This document shows, piece by piece, positions 9,350 through 21,838 of a stretch of DNA of 64,000 nt. This DNA is from Ottelia alismoides (lineage: Eukaryota; Streptophyta; Magnoliopsida; Alismatales; Hydrocharitaceae). The translations under genes and the position numbers were made by a program. The notes beneath the pieces are model-generated. The model made no database searches. It saw nothing but the letters and a program-made list of their open reading frames with translations, and was not told the origin of the DNA. Position 1 is the first letter of the stretch. Each line of letters starts with the position of its first letter. Location of the stretch: the NCBI GenBank assembly GCA_037367405.1, contig JAZKJV010010125.1:496001-560000 (forward strand), read 5' to 3'.

Positions 9350-12300
9350 ATGTCTGAAAGCAAGGCAGATATCCCATCCGTAGGTGCCTTTCGAGGTCCA
9401 GCGCCGATTGTGAAGATGGATGGTTCAAACTATGAACTGTGGGCAATGTAGTTCATGAGTATGATGAAGTCAACCGGTAAGAAGCACATTCTTACTGAAG
9501 AAGAGCCTGCAGAGAAGAGTGGAGTTAATGCCTCGTGGGAGGCAGATGATGCATATGCTAAAGTATGGCTATCTGGAACTCTGGCAATCGAAATTGCCAA
9601 TGATATTCTTCATCAGCCAACAGCCAAAGATATGTGGGATATTCTAGCCGCCACATATTCTCAAGCAAAGAATGAGACAAAGATTCTGCAACTTCAGCAT
9701 GACATATTCACTATCAAGCAGAATGGACGTCCTCTACACTCACTGTACACATCTCTGCGAGGGATGTTTGAGAAGCTGTATAGCTTCATGCCTCTGACAG
9801 CTACACCAGAGCAACAGAAGACCTACTGGAATGCAACTATGGTAGGAGTTTTTCTAGCTGCCCTCGATCCTGAGTATGAGGCAGCATGGTCTCAGATCTT
9901 GGCGGACTCTACTATTCCTCCTATGGAGGAAGCCTTTCACATGTTGAGTCGGATCACTGTTCCCTCTACGACTACGAATCAGACTACTCCTGCCATGGCT
10001 GCCAACAGAGGTCGTGGAGGTCACCATCATACCCGTGGTCGTGGTCCTCGTGGCAGAGGAGGCCGCATTCAGCCAACATGTACCTACTGCCATTGTACCG
10101 GACATACCGAAGACACATGCTACTCCAAGCATGGATTTCCTGCATCTGCACGAGTCGCTGAGCAGATAGAGCCTCCATCTGCTGCCTCTTTGGATCAGCG
10201 CTTTGATGACCTTGTTGCCCGTCTAAGGGGCATTATTCCTCCATCCGACCCAGCACATACTACTGAGAGCCAGTCTGACGCTGCTGCATCCGCCTCTGCT
10301 TCTACCAGTGCATCAGGTAGCACACTTGCATTTACTAGTACTGGATCAGATACTTTAGTATGGATTATAGACTCTGGAGCCACACATCATCTATGTGGCG
10401 ATCAAAGTCTACTTACAGGATACAGACAGATCCCTCCAGGTCGAACAGTGGTCATTGCTAATGGCACACATTCCCCAATTACTGGTCAGGGGGAGATTAG
10501 ACTGACATCATCCATGCAGCTCAAGAATGTGTTACACGCACCTGATTTTTCAATGAATTTGTTATCTATCAGCCAAATTACAAAGGATTTACAATGTCGG
10601 GCGATGTTTGATCCATCTTCTCTTGTTTTTCAAGACATCCTTACAGGCAACGTGATTGGTCGTGGCTATGAGCAAGGAGGCCTCTATCGCCTCAGTCAGC
10701 CTCCTTTTGCTGGAACCTCATCCTTACCTACTGGACCTGTATCCCCTCTGCTATGGCATCTGCGCTTCGGACATCTACCGCTTTAGAAGCTGTGTCGTGT
10801 GTTACCCCAGGGTCTGCCTCACACATCTATCCAATGTGAGGCTTGTCAGTTGGGAAAGCATCATCGGTCTACCTTTCCCAGTCGTCAGTGTCGGAGTAGT
10901 ACCTCCAAGTTTGAGTTATTTCACATTGATATCTGGGGTTCGAGTCGTGTTCCTGATCATCAGGGACACAGGTTTTATATAGTTATTGTAGATGACTTCT
11001 CTCGTGTGTCATGGGTGTTTTGTTAAAGAATAAATCTGAAGCAGGGAATATTATTATCAATTTTCTTAATGAGATTCGTAATGTTTTCTCCACATCTGTT
11101 AAAATTGTGAGAAGTGATAATGCCCTGGAATTATGTACTCATGTTCTAGCCAGTTATTTCTCATCCCAAGGGATTATCCACCAGACATCCTGTGCCTATA
11201 CCTCCCAACAGAATGGGATCGCTGAAAGGAAACATCGCCACTTACTAGATGTCACCAGGTCACTTCTTATGCAGAGCCATGCTCCTTATTCTTACTGGGG
11301 TGACGCGGTTCTTACAGCATGTTACCTAATAAATCGTATGTCGTCATCTGTTCTAGGTGAAAAGATTCCTTTCTCCCTTATCTTTCCTTGTAAAGATATA
11401 TTTTCCCTTACTCCTCGTGTGTTTGGTTCGGTTGCCTTTGTCCACCAGTTGTCTCCCGGTACTGACAAGTTCTCTCCTAGGGCTGTCAAGTGTGTGTTTG
11501 TTGGGTACTCCAGAACTCAGAAGGGGTACAAGTGCTATGATCCATTGCGCAGGCGGTATCTTAATAGTGCAGATGTTACATTTTTTGAATCCGTAATGTA
11601 TTTTTCATCCTCAGGTGATAAGTTGCTACCTCCAGTTACTACCGATGCCATCTATGTGACACCACCACCACCAGTACCACCATCACTACCACCACCACCA
11701 GCTCCTTTACCATCATCTGCACCTCCTATTACTATACATGTTTCGCCACTACCATTTCATTATACCCGCAGGCCTACTCCAGCTCATGGTCATGACTCAT
11801 CACCTAGCTCGCTGAAGGTATGTTCTGAAGATATTACTATTGATGGATCTGATGATGTTTCTGAGCAGGATGTGTTACAGAGGACAGATGAGGACACAAC
11901 TGATTTAGATGTTCCTATTGCTATACGCAAGTCGAAGCGGAGCTGCGCCTCATATCCTTTAGCAGCTTCTGTGTCATTTGAACGACTATCTGAAGATTTC
12001 AGGAACCTTGTAGTCGCTTTGTCAGCTGTAGATATTCCACGGAATTACCAAGACGCTCTGAAGGATAGTAGATGGCGTCTAGCAATGGAGGAAGAAATGA
12101 CAGCACTTCAATCTAGAGGAACTTGGAGTCTGGTTCCTATACCTGCAGATGTGTCCCCAGTGAGCTGCAAATGGGTATTTACAGTCAAACAGAATGCAGA
12201 TGGCAGTATTGACAGATACAAGGCTCGTCTTGTTGCTCGTGGCTTTACACAAACATACGGGGTGGACTATCTTGATACATTCTCTCCAGTAGCTCGTCAT

Positions 12301-13570
12301 TCCACTCTACGGATCTTGCTGTCAGTTGCGGTTACTCGTGAGTGTCCGCTATATCAGTTGGATGTGAAGAATGCATTCTTATATGGTGACTTATAGGAGG
12401 ATGTCTACATGCAACAGCCACCCGGTTTTGCTGTTGAGGGGGAGTGTTCCAAGGTGTGCAGACTTCATAAGGCTATCTATGGCCTTAAGCAGAGCCCCAG
12501 AGCGTGGTTTCAGAAGCTCTCAGATCTCTTTGGAAAACAGGGATACAAACGTTCAAATGCTGATCATTCCTTGTTTGTACAAAAGACTTCCAGAGGTATT
12601 ATTGCAATCATGGTCTATATAGATGACATCTTAATTACAGGTGATGATGTACAAGGGATAAAGAAGGCGAAAGAAATGCTGGGTAGCAAAATTTATCACC
12701 AAGGACCTTGGAGTTCTTAGATATTTTCTGAGACTGGAGTTCGCCAGAAATTCGTATGGGTTGGTAATGTCTCAGAGAAAATATGTCACTGACCTTTTGA
12801 GTGAAACAGGAATGCTGGGTTGTCGACCTGCTACCATACCAATGGACCCCAGTATGAAGCTATATGATGATGATACAGAGGAGGTGGATAGGAGAAGATA
12901 CAGAGAACTGGTGGGCAAACTTCTATATGTCACTATCACTAGGCCCGATATATCCTTTGTTGTGAGTCGAGTGAGTCAGTTCATGGAGCAACCACGTCAG
13001 GTTCACATGGATGCCATGCATATGATACTCAGGTACCTTAAGTCATCCCCAGGTGCGGGTCTGCTGTTCAAGAAAGGCAAGGTGATCTCTATCTCAGCCT
13101 GTGCAGATGCAGATTATGCAGGGTGTCCCAAGGACAGGAAGTCCACCTCTGGGTTTGCTATGTACGTTGGAGATTCCCTAATCTCATGGAGAAGGAAGAA
13201 ACAAACTGTGGTAGCAAGGTCTAGTGCTGAATCTGAATATAGGGCTATGGCCCAAGTTAGTACAGAAATGATGTGGGTAAAAGCTGTGCTTACAGATTTA
13301 CATATAGAAGTCCCACTTCCTATGGCTTTAGAATGTGACAATCAGGCGGCCTTGTTCATTGCAAACAATCCAGCGTTCCATGAACGAACCAAGCACATTG
13401 AAGTTGATTGCCACTTTACACGTGACATGATCCAGAAGGGATTCATTGCTACATCCCATGTTAGTTCAGAAAATCAAACTGCAGATATCTTTACCAAGGC
13501 ATTACTGCGAGGCCCGTTTCAGAAATGTGCATCCAAGCTGAGCATGATTGATATCTATGCTCCATCTTGA
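9350..13570 (+). pseudogene. Copia gag-pol of K2, three TAG stops and two frameshifts
   Basis: Translation would start at ATG 9350 (MSESKADIPSVG), in frame with gag. Stops are TAG at 9449-9451, 10784-10786 and 12394-12396. One base is missing near 11018-11021 and one is extra near 12688-12691. Recognisable parts are gag with a CX2CX4HX4C knuckle (first Cys at 10079), the protease DSG (Asp at 10370), the integrase (CEACQLGKHH, FHIDIWG, AERKHRH), RT with YIDD at 12616-12627, and RNase H (ACADADYAG through SSAESEYRAM). It ends at TGA 13568-13570. Order and lengths match K1. Two of the three stops fall on codons that are CAG in K1. A polypurine tract, GAGGGGGAG (13569-13577), abuts the 3' LTR. 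Confidence 0.92.
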
Positions 13571-13577
13571 GGGGGAG

Positions 13578-13721
13578 TGTAAACATATATTATCTACTTA
13601 TGTAGTCTTTTATTATTTTCCATTCCTGTCATACTCTTTATGTAATTCACCCATATGCTACTCTCCTATATAAGAGAGCCTAGGGCTAGTGGAATAAACA
13701 AGTTCTTTGATTTTCCCAACA
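13578..13721 (+). repeat. 3' LTR of K2
   Basis: The LTR is 144 bp, preceded by the PPT and followed by the GATCG duplication. It differs from the 5' LTR by five substitutions and no indels. Confidence 0.95.
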
Positions 13722-13753
13722 GATCGTGATGGAATTCAACTCAAGGGGGAGAT

Positions 13754-14136
13754 TGTTAGGATTAGGGTCATATTAGGATTAGAAATCATAATGGATGGGA
13801 CTCCTGATCCTAATAGTAGTTGAGTTGTATTTTATTACTAGTCCTAATGGAAATAAGACTATGGGGTTGTAGTTAGGCTATATATAGAGGGGGTGGAGGC
13901 GTTGCCTCCACACCACACCAAGATGGAATATCACAAGAGAAAAAGAGAGTGGGAGAGAAGAGAGAGAGCGAGGGAACAATGAGAGTTGTACTCGTTCTAC
14001 ATCTTAGTGATTTTCTTCTCCGATGGCTGCGAGAGGTGACCAATCATCCTCATATCTAGTTTTTTTCTCTTTACGTGCTTTCATGGTGGTGGGTGATTAC
14101 GCATCTGCATCCGTATCTAGGGGTTCATCCCCAACA
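13754..14136 (+). repeat. 3' LTR of O (383 bp)
   Basis: It follows a PPT (AAGGGGGAGA, 13743-13752) and ends CCCCAACA before the GAATT duplication. It keeps the segment missing from the 5' LTR: a TATATATA box at 13879-13886 and, just after it, a perfect 8-bp hairpin, GTGGAGGC-gtt-GCCTCCAC (13893-13911). Confidence 0.9.
13879..13886 (+). promoter_or_regulatory. TATA box in the O 3' LTR
   Basis: TATATATA lies in GGCTATATATAGAGGGG. The corresponding segment is deleted in the O 5' LTR. Confidence 0.65.
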
Positions 14137-14141
14137 GAATT

Positions 14142-14519
14142 TAGGGATCATTCTTTTGTCATCTATGATTATTCGACATGCAAGACCATCCTTTATGGAG
14201 TCAGATGATTGCAAGCTCTTTTGTTTCTTGTGCATGTTCAAGTCCTCAATGGTTCACTTATCATGTTAGATTTTATGTGTTTAATCCAGGAATCTTTGGC
14301 TTTGTGGAACAATATACAACCACAAGAATAAATACAAATACAAGTTTTTGTGGAAACCCTCTTATACTAGAGAAAACCATGGGAACAATCACCTTTCAGC
14401 CTCACATATTTTTTCTCTTTTACTTCTGAACAATTAGGGGTCGGTATTGTTTGTATATAATAAGGACGAACGAATCCATATCCAAAACTCATTTACTAAA
14501 TACATGAAAAATGAGTTCA
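14142..14519. other. Unassigned sequence after element O
   Basis: This is AT-rich, without a supported gene. Before O inserted it was continuous with the sequence ending at 5781. It may include the 3' LTR of the copia relic to its right, but I could not define the borders. Confidence 0.4.
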
Positions 14520-15990
14520 CCACCCCTCAACTTGGGCATATATGTCAACCATGCACAACTTACTTACATTTGTCTTATGTTGTGTGTGGTGGGAAGGCAT
14601 TTGGTGAATATGCAAGCCAAACTGATCTTCTGGTTTGATAAAAGAAAGAGTTGTCTGGCATCATTTCTTCTTGAGCATCAATCAACTTTGGCTTATTTAA
14701 CATGATCATGGCAAAATGGATTGTTTGCGAGATTTGTAGAGGCACAATACAACTTCACTGGGAGTTTAACATTGAAAGTCATATCATTGAGCATGATCTT
14801 AACCCGAAGCATCTCAACAACCCTAGGTGCCTTAGCATGATATTCAACCTAAGAGCAGAATCTAGCACAAACAGATTGTTTCCTGCTCCTCTATATAATG
14901 AGCTCTCTTCCAAGATAAACGAAATAATGGCGGCAGAGCAACGATCACCAACGGACCCTACCTAATTAGCTTCAGTATATGTTTTAATGTTCGATTCCTG
15001 CCACTTCTACAAAGAACATCCTCTTCCTAATTTTTTCTCAAATAGCACATAATCTTGTACACCGCACTCAAATGTGCATGCAGAAGTGCATACATAAATT
15101 GACTCATAACATTTATTATATAGGAGATGGTTGACTTGGAGAAAGCAAGTTAGATATATTTCCCAACGAGCTTCTGGCATTGCTTCAGTCAATCATCCAA
15201 GGATATTCCATTTGTAAGGATGAATTTGTGATTTGCTTTGATTAGGGTAAAGGCATGCCAACAAACAAAATTCTACATCTCTTTGAGTGGATCAAGAACA
15301 TACTTCCTTTAGTAGAAACCCGGATCCTGTTTAGATCTCACAATTTTAATGCAAGGAAAATCCTAAGTTTTCCCCTATCATTGATCTCAAAGTTCCTGTG
15401 AAATTAATTAATTTATCATACAATTATCATCACTAATAATGACCATATTATCCACGTAACCAATGAAGAGCACCACTTTTCTATGATTGTGTTTAACAAA
15501 GAGAGCATGGTCACCATTGCCATGCTTGTACCCTTGGTTATTTATCACCACCCTTAACCTCTCAAACCACGCTCAAGGTAATTATTTGAGGTCATAGAGA
15601 GAATTCTTTAAGTTGCCTAATGGTCATTTGCATATAGGCCTTTTCTGTCGGATCCATATAGAAATGAATTCTTGACGAACAATTGGTGTACCTTCAAAGC
15701 AAACATGATAGCTAGTGATGGAACAATCCTAACTAAGTTGATCATGGCGAGTAACGATAAAGTCTCCAAGTAGTCAGTCCTAAACTTTAATGTATATCCC
15801 CTTACCATCAATAAATCCTTATATATGTCTAGTTGACCATCAGTGTATACCTATTTGGATCCTACCATATGACATTCTAGGATATTCACAATGTCCTTAT
15901 TTTGTTCTTAATAAGAACTTGCATTTCTTCCTACATGGCCACACGTCATTTGAGATTGATTTGGGTCTCTGAGCAATCTTAGGAACAACA
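14520..15990 (-). pseudogene. Heavily decayed copia pol relic
   Basis: On the minus strand, scattered frames give pieces of RT and RNase H. At 15617-15811 there is GYTLKFRTDYLETLS and LFVKNSFLYG. Around 15420-15520 a degenerate YVDN replaces the YVDD box. Around 14650-14850 there is an RNase H-like IANNP segment, and near 14590-14640 an IFTKCLP end. A PPT-like CCCCTCAACTTGGG lies at about 14524. That end and the RNase H order resemble D3. There are many stops and frameshifts, and no LTRs could be delimited. The right end is approximate. Confidence 0.6.
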
Positions 15991-16809
15991 TAATCAAATC
16001 AAGAAGAAAGAAAACATTTGTAACTAGGACTGTAGTTAGAATAGATTACACGTCTTTGTATTGTGTATTTAGAGGGGCAGCCTCATATGCCTTTCAAGAA
16101 GAAATGGATATAATTCCTATCTTTTTTGTTCTCTTAGTAATCACTATTATGACAATTACGATAATAGAAACAAACAAAGTTATTACATGTCATTAAGGTC
16201 ACAATCTAGATTCGGGAATATTACGGTTTGAATTTCTATATATTCAACTAATGAAAATATTGTTGCCCAAAACACATATTTCCTTGTTCTTTTCATTTGA
16301 TCACTACTTGCAATTCATCCACCTTCTATGTGTTTTTTCTCTCTATAGTTCACTCACTTTGTCTATGGTGTGAAACCCCGAGTTCTGACTTGGAATATGG
16401 AGCATTCAGTGGTGACTCCTTGGTTGTCTCCTTGTATAGGAGATTGGTTGCTATCATGTAATCTACAGTGGTGGCCAGTCATTTATTGTCCTCATAATTA
16501 TCATGCAACTAATATTCATATTCGTTGTCCTCTTCCTTGAAAGGACCCTTCACGAGAACATAAATTTTCTAATACAAAACATAATTTTCTACACCCTTAA
16601 GTTTAACAGACCCCCTTATACCATATCATAAATGATTTGGATACTTGGTCTTTGGTGTGTACGAGATGTGGCCGTTACAAACAAATTGAAGTAAGAAACA
16701 AAGATTGAATGGAATTTTAATTCAAACATTATGATCCTTATTGGCATTATGATCCTCATTCACTGTTTGTTCCGGGTTTGTACTACATGAAGGGAAATCC
16801 TTAACAGTT
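15991..16809. other. Unassigned AT-rich sequence
   Basis: No gene or clear element was seen. At about 16369 the words TGTGAAACCCCG match the first 12 bases of the B LTR, but homology does not continue, so I do not call an LTR. Confidence 0.4.
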
Positions 16810-17357
16810 CGGATGCTCTGCTCATCATCCCTTGTAACAATGATATCATCAATACAAACAAGTAAGGCAATTGTACCTCTCTAAGACCTCTGAACAAACA
16901 GTGAATGATCGACGGTCGATCTCACAAACCCATGTTGCTCTATAAAATCCGGAGGCTTCTAGAACCATGCTCTTTGACTCTGCTTAAGACCATAGACTGC
17001 CTTGTGAAGCCTACAAACCTTCTCGCACTTCCCCTCAACAGCGAGCCCAGGTGGTTGTTGCATGTAGACCTCCTCCTGTAGGTTACTATAGAGAAATGCA
17101 TTCTTCATATCAAGCTGATATAGAGACTAGTCCCATGTCACTACAACAGAAAGAAGAATCTGCAATGTAGAATGTCGAGCTACTGGAGAGTCATGATAGT
17201 CTACCCCATATGTCTGGGTGAACCCACAAGCTACAAGTCTCGCCTTACAGCGATCCACGTTGTCATTTGATCGCTGCTTCAGTGTAAATACCCACTTGCA
17301 TCCTATAACAAATGCTTATGTAGGAGTTGTAACAATGCTCCATGTACCAAGGTTCAG
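16810..17357 (-). pseudogene. Isolated RT fragment of a K1-family copia
   Basis: On the minus strand it aligns with the K1 RT at about 503-1060. It includes the catalytic-Asp region ([12 protein letters not shown]), the [14 protein letters not shown] segment, [12 protein letters not shown] residues and a CIDD box in place of YVDD. Several stops interrupt it. There are no LTRs, gag or integrase next to it, so it is a stranded fragment. Confidence 0.75.
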
Positions 17358-18100
17358 GAAAGCGATATGTGTATGTGTTCGGACATGTCATTGAATAGCG
17401 ATAAAATGGTATGGGGGTATATGTGGTTCTATGCAATTTTCTATTTTTTATCTATAAATAAATATCTACAAAAGTGACTGCAACTGAACTGAATTTATGA
17501 ATAAATTTGGTCCGACAAAGGATCTAAGAAACATATTTTTCATGTAGAGCTTAAAATAGCACAACTAAATATCAAAATCATAAAAGATATTACTACATAA
17601 TCTGATTTAATATATAGAACTTAAGATCTGGATTCGATTACCCAACTGAACCTTAAGCAGGCGCACGGAGCGCATATGCGCCCGTACAACCTGCATATGC
17701 ATGCCATATGTGCGCAAATGGCGCATAAAGCGGGGCTTCAGGTAATCGGTGCATCGAGGAGGCCGCTTAGGCATATGCGGCCGCATGGGCAGCTTTCAAG
17801 AACAGAGACTTAGATCTAAACTTTTTCTCTCGATATCCGAGTTTCACGTGTTAAAACCAAAACTTATATATTAAATTTGAGCTTTAAGTGCTGAAACTGA
17901 ATAATTTGTATTTGGTTCGACCTCTATATGTTAGATTTATGATTAGTCCACTTGTTCTCCCACCCCAAAAAATGACCCATTATGTCTCAACCATAGAGAC
18001 GAGAGAATATTCGTGATCCAGTTCATGCCAAATCCATACATATGCCCCAATCTATCAATGGACTCTCAAAAGGCATCCATGACCAATGTCACCACTGAGT
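17358..18100. other. Unassigned sequence with a GCATATGC-rich patch
   Basis: No gene was seen. At about 17645-17785 words such as GCATATGC, GGCGCA and GCGGCCGCA are clustered. The right limit is where homology to the A1 3' LTR begins. Confidence 0.45.
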
Positions 18101-20864
18101 CATTTATTTTCTTAGATGAAAGTTTTATTAAAATGCACAAAAATCCAAATTTAAAACGGGCTTGAAATCAAAGAAGTTGACTGAGTCTGAGTGTTCACTA
18201 ATAGTATGTACAAAGTCCTTTATTTCGTATTTTATTTTATTTCTTCGTTCTCTTAATGAAAAAAATTAAAAAAATAGAGTAATGTGTAAATATTTATCTT
18301 TAATTTTATCATATTTTTTTCTGATTTTTATCTTATTTAAAAATAATACAAAAAATTACAAAACCCAAAAATAAGGTATTCTATGTACATAGAGTAACAG
18401 AAAAAATTCACTTTATGCAAATGATCATTTATGATTTTGGTTTCTTCATGAAAGTTGTAGATCTTGTCGATACGAGCAACTTTCATGAAGAAAATTTTTC
18501 GATCCGAGGTCATTTGCTATTTATTTTTATTATTTTTTTTGATTTTTTAGAGCTGACAAGTGGCAGCTCCTGGAGTCGCCACGTATCCCTCAATTTTCGC
18601 ACTATTATTTCTTTTATTTAAAAATTAAAAAATAATAAATAAATAAATAAATGATTAAAAATACCACGTGGCACGATCTGAGATGTTTGATCTCGGCCAT
18701 CGGACGGTCCCAGACCCTTCCTCTTCCTCCATCCATCTCTCCCCCCTTTCCCCTTTTGGGGCGGCGCCGCCACCCATCTCACGTCGTCCCTCCATGATCT
18801 CTGCCTCCTTCCATCTTGGGCATCGACGCCCTCTTCCACGATTTTCTCCATCGCCGCCTCTCACTCACCAGGCCTCCTTCCTTCTTGAGCCACCTCTCGC
18901 TTCCTTTTACGGCGGCCACCGCCATTCCAATCAGCAGATCCTCATCACCGACTCCCTCAATTGAACTACCCATCAGATCTCCATCCTTCAAATCACGCAA
19001 TCTTCGTCTCCAATTGATCCCTCAATTTGCAACCCTCATTTCCAATCCAGCCACCATCAAATCCCCGAACCCAAATCAACCTTCACGCCTGCCATCTCTG
19101 GTCACCCTCCTCTTCCTATTAAAGCACCATCGTCGCCCACCACTGCCTTCATCCGCCGAATGCACAAAGTAAAGGAGGAGGTCGGTGGTGACATCTCGAC
19201 CCCCTCTCCTTCTCCGGCGAGATCCGACCCTCTCGAGACTGCTGCAGCACGCCACCACTGTGTCGACTGCCCACTGCTCCGGCTTTGGTCGTAGAGCCAA
19301 CAACCATCCATCTTCATCGACAACCACCACGCCGCCTTCGACTCGCCAAGTATCACTTCTTTCCTCCGCGCTTCGACCTCCATGCCTCGCTACTTCCGCT
19401 CCTCCAGTTCGCCTCGACATTGCCTCTGCAATTCAGCACCGCCTTCACTTGCCTTCCGCCATCGACAGCTACGCCTCCCTAACCTCCGCCGTCCAGCAAC
19501 TCCGCCTACCATCGTGCCTTCGGAAGGCACATCTCCTTCGACATCGAAGCATCGCTCGCCGGACCTCGACCCCCAACCGTACCTCGATCCAGAGCCCTAC
19601 TGCTCCTCCCCCGTAGCGATCCTCGCCTCAACACACCGTCCTTCACACTTCGCTCGTGCGCCGCCCGGGGCTGACCCGAGGCCCTCCCTACGTGAGGTGC
19701 ATGTGCAGGAGGGAGCACATGACTCGCACCCCCTTCTTGAAGATTTTGCATGTGAAGCCCATGAGGTCCGCCAACTTCCAGAACCACCCCCGTCATCCTA
19801 GGGATACGTGGGAGCATGTGATCCCTGGAAATTTTGCATAAAACCCCTCCAGGGTTTAGGTAATTACAATTTAGTACCTCTACTACATCTTCTTTGTTTT
19901 ATTTAATTATTGTACTTTACAAACAGAACCTCGTATTTACTCTATTATTTAAACATTATTCTTGCATCATTTTATTATTCTAAAAATAGCATTTTGTTCT
20001 TTACTTAATTCTCTACAATGTGGCATGATTGTTATATTTTTATGCTTGATGGTGAATTTAATAATTAATATTTTAGTGGAAAGTTGCATACTTTACCCAT
20101 TCTGTGCTTAAAATTGCATATTATATTAATAATAGCTCCAAAAATTGCCAAAAACTCGAGTAGAGTAGAATCATTTGTGTTTTACAATGTTCTCAAAAAG
20201 AAGTTTTACACTGTTCTCAAAAAGAATGGCATTTACATGCATATTTTATCCTGTAAAAAGAATTTTGTGGATGTCAATAATTAATTTTTAATAGGTATTA
20301 AACCCAACATTTTTAGGTTTTAGGATAGTTACAGGATAGTTCATATATTCATCTATCATAGATAATTTTATTTCCTGAAAATAAGTAGATTTAGTATTTA
20401 CTATAATTAATTATTGAGATTCACATCATATGCATTCATAAATTCATTAAATATTCATCTTGCATCCGAAAATTCTAAAAACAATAAGTGCATTTATTTC
20501 ACCATCAGCCAAGATTCATAATTTTTAACATCGTTTGATCAAAAATATTTTTCTAGTCCTTAAAATTGGCCTCATTTCATTTGCATTTAAAACATTGCAT
20601 AAAAATATACCAACAATATCTGCCTCGAAAACTATGCACGAAATTTAATAGACATTAACCTAGTTTATTCCTTTGCCTCCTCGAATTCGACCTTGGGACT
20701 TGCCCAAGTAAAACAAATAAAAAATCACTCGAATTAATTGAATTAAATATTAAGTAATTATTTCTTGATTAGTTCCGATTACACACCTACAACGAAACGA
20801 CAAGTACATTTATTTTCACACGATTAATTCCTACAAATTAAAGAGGGTAATTTGTGACTTATCA
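18101..20864 (+). repeat. 5' LTR of A1, missing its first ~535 bp
   Basis: Homology with the 3' LTR begins abruptly at CATTTATTTTCTT. The 3' LTR has about 535 bp before that point, including the terminal hairpin. The LTR contains an AT-rich part, then a GC-rich part (18690-19830) similar in style to the A3 LTR, then an AT-rich U5-like part. Long frames in the GC-rich part differ between the two LTR copies and are not genes. Confidence 0.78.
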
Positions 20865-20866
20865 GA

Positions 20867-20884
20867 TGACGTCGTTGCCGGAGA
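20867..20884 (+). other. Degenerate primer binding site of A1
   Basis: TGACGTCGTTGCCGGAGA corresponds to TGGCGCCGTTGCCGGGGA of A3, with three changes (GC to AC, C to T, G to A). Confidence 0.75.
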
Positions 20885-21838
20885 GGCAAACAATTTAGAT
20901 TTTTCTTCTAGAAAATTAGTGTTAGGTTTTCATACATTCGGGTAGTCTGACCCCCGAGTCTCATCACTGTAAATTTCTCATTTTTTATTTTTTATTATTT
21001 TTTCTTCTTTTCCTGTATTTATTTTATTTCATTTCCAACATTTATTTTCTTGTTATATTTTTTATCTTTTTTATCATTCTCTTACACTCTCTCTCTTATT
21101 TTTTGTGCGAGGTACCTGACATACGTGTAACGGTTTTCTCAAAACCAACGCATCTTCATAGACCAATGAAAAGCCGCAAAAAAATTAAGATCGAGTCGAG
21201 TCGTGAGAGAGCGTATAGTCTAGAATTTATTTTCTGCAATTTTAATTATTTCTAATTAATTGCTCATTTGCAGTGGTGTCTGTTTGGACTCTCGCATGTG
21301 TAACAAGACCTAAATGCTTTCTTTGTGGTGTGTTGGGCATGTTTCACTCTCCGGTGAGGGCAAGCCATGACTTGAGTGGTTCATAGGATTAAACTTGCAC
21401 ATACGGCTATTATAGCTACTAGGATTTTTTTATTGTACTCGTAGAACCTAGGACCACACTACACTTAATTGAGACACACTTTTAGATCGTTTAACCTAGT
21501 CAAAATTCAAATCAATTCTTCACGGCTAATAGAACTTTCTGCTAGGCGTGTTTTATCGGCTTGCATTCATATAGAATAATTTTCAATTCTTGTATTGCAT
21601 CTCACATGAAGATTACGAGGAATCACTGTAAGTCTTTTGACCGAGCATTCATAATTGTTTTCCGCATGCATCGACTTTTCCCAATTTTTCTCCCTCTTGA
21701 TTTGTCATGTAAATTTTAAAGGAACTTGGGACTGAAGGTAGACGTTTATTTTTGCTCACCTAATTTTTCATTGATCACAATTGGGACTGCTAAACAAAGC
21801 CGATTATAATTAAACTCATAAAATCAAGAATTTTTGCG
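20885..21838 (+). other. Leader of A1, first part (before insertion of B)
   Basis: This is non-coding. It aligns with the A3 leader in several blocks: GGGTAGTCTGACCCCCG, TTTTTTGTGCGAGG and the CTCGCATGT region. The last five bases, TTGCG, are the B target site. Confidence 0.7.

Larger units (their letters stand above)
8628..13721 (+). mobile_element. Complete but inactivated Ty1/copia element K2 (5094 bp)
   Basis: Two 144-bp LTRs (8628-8771 and 13578-13721) differ at 5 positions by my count (3.5%). They are flanked by a perfect GATCG duplication. The order is LTR, primer site, GC-rich leader, gag-pol, PPT, LTR. It is the same family as K1. The polyprotein carries three TAG stops and two frameshifts, so the copy is dead although structurally full length. 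Confidence 0.95.
5782..14136 (+). mobile_element. Deleted Ty1/copia element O, hosting a MITE and K2
   Basis: Both LTRs begin TGTTAGGATTAGGG and end in CCAACA. They are flanked by a perfect 5-bp duplication, GAATT, at 5777-5781 and 14137-14141. The interior that belongs to O is only 6917-8627 plus 13722-13753. It holds a primer site, a decayed copia gag, a protease remnant and a PPT, but no integrase, RT or RNase H. O is therefore non-autonomous. A hAT MITE interrupts its 5' LTR and K2 interrupts its interior, so both came later. Confidence 0.9.

Noticed and set aside
9854..10383. Frames on both strands within the K2 gag
   Set aside because: They are out-of-frame shadows of the gag reading frame, which alone carries the CCHC and DSG motifs.
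16369..16380. TGTGAAACCCCG, identical to the start of the B LTR
   Set aside because: Homology ends after 12 bases, so a solo LTR is not supported.
17645..17785. Cluster of GCATATGC and GGCGCA words, possibly ends of a small transposon
   Set aside because: I could not find a target duplication or inverted ends; left unassigned.
18655..19817. Several frames of 90-143 codons on both strands in the GC-rich part of the A1 5' LTR
   Set aside because: The corresponding part of the 3' LTR does not keep the same frames, and the peptides are Pro/Ser/Arg-rich without domains.
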